DNA from: Candidatus Omnitrophota bacterium
Lineage (GTDB): Bacteria > Omnitrophota > Gorgyraeia > Gygaellales > Profunditerraquicolaceae
Assembly (NCBI GenBank): GCA_017995695.1
Contig: JAGOIJ010000117.1
Location: 1-5,332, forward strand
Direction: 5' to 3'
DNA: 5,332 nucleotides
Positions 5,050-5,332 of this stretch are shown piece after piece. Both the position numbers and the translations under genes were made by a program. Position 1 is the first letter of the stretch, and each line of letters begins with the position of its first letter. The notes beneath the pieces are model-generated. The model was not told where the DNA came from and did not search any database. It saw only the letters and a list, made by a program, of their open reading frames with translations.

Positions 5050-5332
5050 TTTCGTACCTCACTTGCCTTTCTGACAATCGCAGCAAACGACTCAACTGAA
5101 AGACTTGCCCCTCCGACTAAGGCGCCATCAACATCAGGCTGCCGCAATAACTCAAAGGTATTTTCTGGTTTTACGCTGCCGCCATACTGAATCCTTATGG
5201 TTTCTGCAATTTCCTGGTTGTATTGCTTAGCTAAAAGACCCCGGATATACTGATGCGCCTCTTGAGCCTGCTGGGCAGTCGCAGTTTTGCCAGTCCCGAT
5301 TGCCCATACCGGTTCATAGGCGATCACAATGT
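5046..5332 (-). CDS. tpiA: Triosephosphate isomerase, C-terminal part (5' end beyond window)
   Basis: Cytosolic glycolytic enzyme interconverting dihydroxyacetone phosphate and glyceraldehyde 3-phosphate. About 94 codons are visible of a family length near 250, so the N-terminal two thirds lie beyond the right edge. The GTG at 5327-5325 is an internal valine, not a start: the frame stays open to the edge and the sequence there already reads as mid-protein. The TIM active-site signature AYEPVWAIGTG, with its catalytic Glu, opens the fragment and covers the mobile loop 6. Further on are the phosphate-binding YGGSV and the DGALVGGASL segment near the C-terminus. The protein ends in TGA (5048-5046), which overlaps the secG ATG by four bases (ATGA), so translation of the two is probably coupled. 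The tpiA-secG order is common in bacteria. The family assignment is close to certain. Confidence 0.96.
   Translation of the reverse strand, partial: IVIAYEPVWAIGTGKTATAQQAQEAHQYIRGLLAKQYNQEIAETIRIQYGGSVKPENTFELLRQPDVDGALVGGASLSVESFAAIVRKASEVRK

Overview
The window is a compact bacterial gene block with every recognisable gene on the minus strand, so transcription runs from base 5332 towards base 1. Spacing is tight (two ATGA stop/start overlaps, one 11-base overlap) and base composition looks moderate (mid-40s % GC by eye). Sigma70-type -10 boxes and AGGAG ribosome binding sites are visible. The tpiA-secG pair, bacterial glgC, a MarC-type membrane protein and a short ArgA-like acetyltransferase suggest an uncultured bacterium, perhaps from a candidate phylum such as Omnitrophota. 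That placement is a low-confidence guess. TGA ends tpiA, marC and glgC at their expected C-termini, so the genetic code is standard.

Layout in transcription order: (1) the C-terminal third of triosephosphate isomerase (5332-5046), overlapping (2) secG (5049-4663), whose last codons contain the AGGAGG ribosome binding site of (3) a BT1-like MFS transporter (4673-3522). This transporter has no ATG, GTG or TTG at its expected N-terminus and appears to begin at a CTG. Codons 23-32 of the transporter also form a textbook intrinsic terminator (hairpin plus six U). (4) A promoter at 3505-3477 sits almost on top of the start of (5) a MarC-family membrane protein (3468-2866), which overlaps (6) glgC, ADP-glucose pyrophosphorylase (2869-1643). 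(7) A structured 83-base spacer follows, holding two related hairpins. (8) Next is a short ArgA-like GNAT acetyltransferase (1559-1089). (9) A strong extended -10 promoter (1094-1067) precedes (10) an acyl-CoA dehydrogenase (from 1031). This gene is interrupted by an in-frame TGA at 86-84, although homologous sequence continues in the same frame to the window edge.

Most genes are housekeeping: glycolysis (tpiA), protein export (secG), glycogen synthesis (glgC), probable arginine biosynthesis (ArgA-like) and fatty acyl-CoA oxidation. I see no mobile element, CRISPR array, tRNA or rRNA. The most unusual content is in gene expression. One point is the secG/MFS junction, where a non-AUG start and a terminator inside coding sequence could form a translation-dependent attenuator. 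Another is the acyl-CoA dehydrogenase, whose stop codon is flanked by a well-spaced Shine-Dalgarno and ATG that could restart translation. No gap exceeds 300 bases; the largest spacer is 83 bases.
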